Shown: piece by piece, positions 16,776 through 17,609 of the stretch
Numbering within the stretch: the first letter of the stretch is position 1
How the letters are laid out: each line of letters opens with the position of its first letter
Assembly: GCA_001275005.1 (NCBI GenBank)
Contig: JWZX01002267.1
Coordinates: 1-17,609, forward strand
Length of the DNA stretch: 17,609 nt
DNA from: Chrysochromulina tobinii
Taxonomy: Eukaryota; Haptophyta; Prymnesiales; Chrysochromulinaceae
Direction of reading: 5' to 3'
Made by a program: the position numbers and the translations under genes
Notes under the pieces: model-generated
What the model saw: the letters and a program-made list of their open reading frames with translations, nothing else
Databases searched by the model: none
What the model was told of the DNA's origin: nothing

Positions 16776-17609
16776 GAGCCGTACTTCTGAAAGCTCTCAG
16801 AACTAACTGTAGATGGACCGACGGCGCGGGGTCGTGAACAGAGTGACCAAGACACCAAGTTTGCCCGTGTAGTTTAGTAATAGATAGATCCCAGTCGCGT
16901 ACAGGGCTAAGGTTTCAACGTGGCGCCAACCGCCCCAAGAGTCGAGCGCGGGCCGCGGCGGACGAGAGATATCCACCGGTCAGATCGATCGATAAACACG
17001 GCGCTTTTCCAGAACAGTACCAATGAAATATGTTTTAAGTGCGAACTGCGGTCGGCCAGTCAAGCTGCAAGGTGCACGCTTTCGAACTCGAACTGAGACA
17101 TTGATGGAAATGACCTCACGGGGCCTGCGGCCAGACCACCGCGCGAACGACCCATCGAGTCGTTTGGGAAGGACGCAAACCACACGGCGCTCGGCCGAGG
17201 CACTCAGAGCACACGGGCGAGGCGTGCCGAGCGCCTCGGCCGAGCGCCGGCACACGGGTGCTGAGCAGGGGCGGGGTGCGGCGACGGGTGCAGCCGAGTG
17301 CATCGGCTCGGCGGTCTGATGGCTTAGCGTGAGGCGGCGGCTAGTCCGGAGCACGCGGAGCGCCGCCGTCTGCTCGGAAGCGAGCGGGCGTGGTCTCGTC
17401 GTGGCGTGGGTGGACGTGGGGGTCGCGTCGGGGGCGCGGTGACGGTGCGTGGCGGCGGGCGGTGTGGTTGGCGCGTGCGCCAGATCGTCGGTGGGCTCCG
17501 TCGCGATGCGTCTCCCGTCGATAGGCTTGGGCGGCCTTGGCTCGTGAGGCTTCATGAGAACGCCGTGGCCGTGCCGCCTCGCCCCCGTCGGCCGCCTCGG
17601 CGTCGTCGG
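16776..17609. other. GC-rich flank without an identifiable gene
   Basis: The first 200 bases are ordinary intergenic sequence. From about 17030 the region is very GC-rich and open in several frames. A minus-strand frame (17555..16980, extending open to the right edge) encodes a Pro/Ala/Thr/Arg-rich sequence without a domain. A plus-strand ATG at 17554 opens a frame (MRTPWPCRLAPVGR) that reaches the window end. Neither can be called a gene from what is visible. Confidence 0.35.
17186..17248. repeat. Perfect 16-bp inverted repeat with palindromic arms
   Basis: GGCGCTCGGCCGAGGC at 17186-17201 is the exact reverse complement of 17233-17248, with a 31-base spacer. Each arm contains the 10-bp palindrome CTCGGCCGAG, so each arm can also fold alone. 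The motif CACACGG also occurs at both sides (17181-17187 and 17251-17257). Confidence 0.85.

Noticed and set aside
13256-16813. Outer 8-bp inverted repeat TCTACAGT/ACTGTAGA around the hAT element as the true transposon ends
   Set aside because: Distances to the 19-bp repeats differ (12 versus 30 bases) and no target duplication flanks it; likely chance.

Overview
The window looks like nuclear DNA of a unicellular eukaryotic alga, most likely a haptophyte or a similar secondary alga. The support is high GC coding sequence, long ORFs with few short GT-AG introns, homopolymeric Ala/Asp/Glu/Pro tracts in proteins, an algal hydroxyproline-rich (SPPPP) membrane glycoprotein, a eukaryotic TSR3 rRNA-modifying enzyme and a hAT DNA transposon. 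The lineage is inferred from protein style; no ribosomal RNA, tRNA or organellar gene is visible.

Left part (1-2700). A minus-strand frame stays open from an ATG at 809 to the left edge. It starts with a clear signal peptide and ends in an acidic segment; its middle probably contains unresolved introns. On the plus strand, 1150-2576 is a chromodomain-containing coding region split by an 11-bp tandem duplication, probably a mobile-element relic. A pair of diverged direct repeats follows, just past the end of TSR3.

Central housekeeping block, minus strand (2694-7555). Three genes are read right to left. The first is an unrecognised 466-residue protein with one 161-nt intron. The second is a membrane-anchored JmjC/cupin_8-type oxygenase. 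The third is TSR3 (18S rRNA aminocarboxypropyltransferase), with a Gly/Arg-rich N-terminus, acidic and poly-Ala linkers, and an unexpected C-terminal module resembling the tail of cysteinyl-tRNA synthetase.

Plus-strand membrane and cell-surface genes (7785-13044). The first is a type I hydroxyproline-rich glycoprotein: signal peptide, Cys-rich module, SPPPP region, SEA-like domain, one transmembrane helix and a cytosolic tail. It has a one-base frame offset inside the Pro-rich repeat. The second is an 871-residue polytopic membrane protein whose single 82-nt intron is flanked by a near-perfect 21-bp repeat, as expected if the intron arose by tandem duplication. The intron of the 466-residue gene also carries a tandem duplication, this one crossing its donor site. 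The shared pattern suggests a recurrent way of gaining or remodelling introns in this genome.

Right part. A complete hAT transposon (13276-16775) has perfect 19-bp terminal inverted repeats and subterminal TAACGTTA palindromes. Its minus-strand gene joins a chromodomain, a coiled and acidic segment, a BED-like zinc finger and a full hAT catalytic and dimerisation region through a phase-compatible 248-nt intron. A chromodomain on a hAT transposase is the most unusual architecture here. A one-base frame offset in the chromodomain may mean this copy is inactive. The last 0.8 kb is GC-rich with a strong 16-bp inverted repeat and no gene I can identify with confidence.
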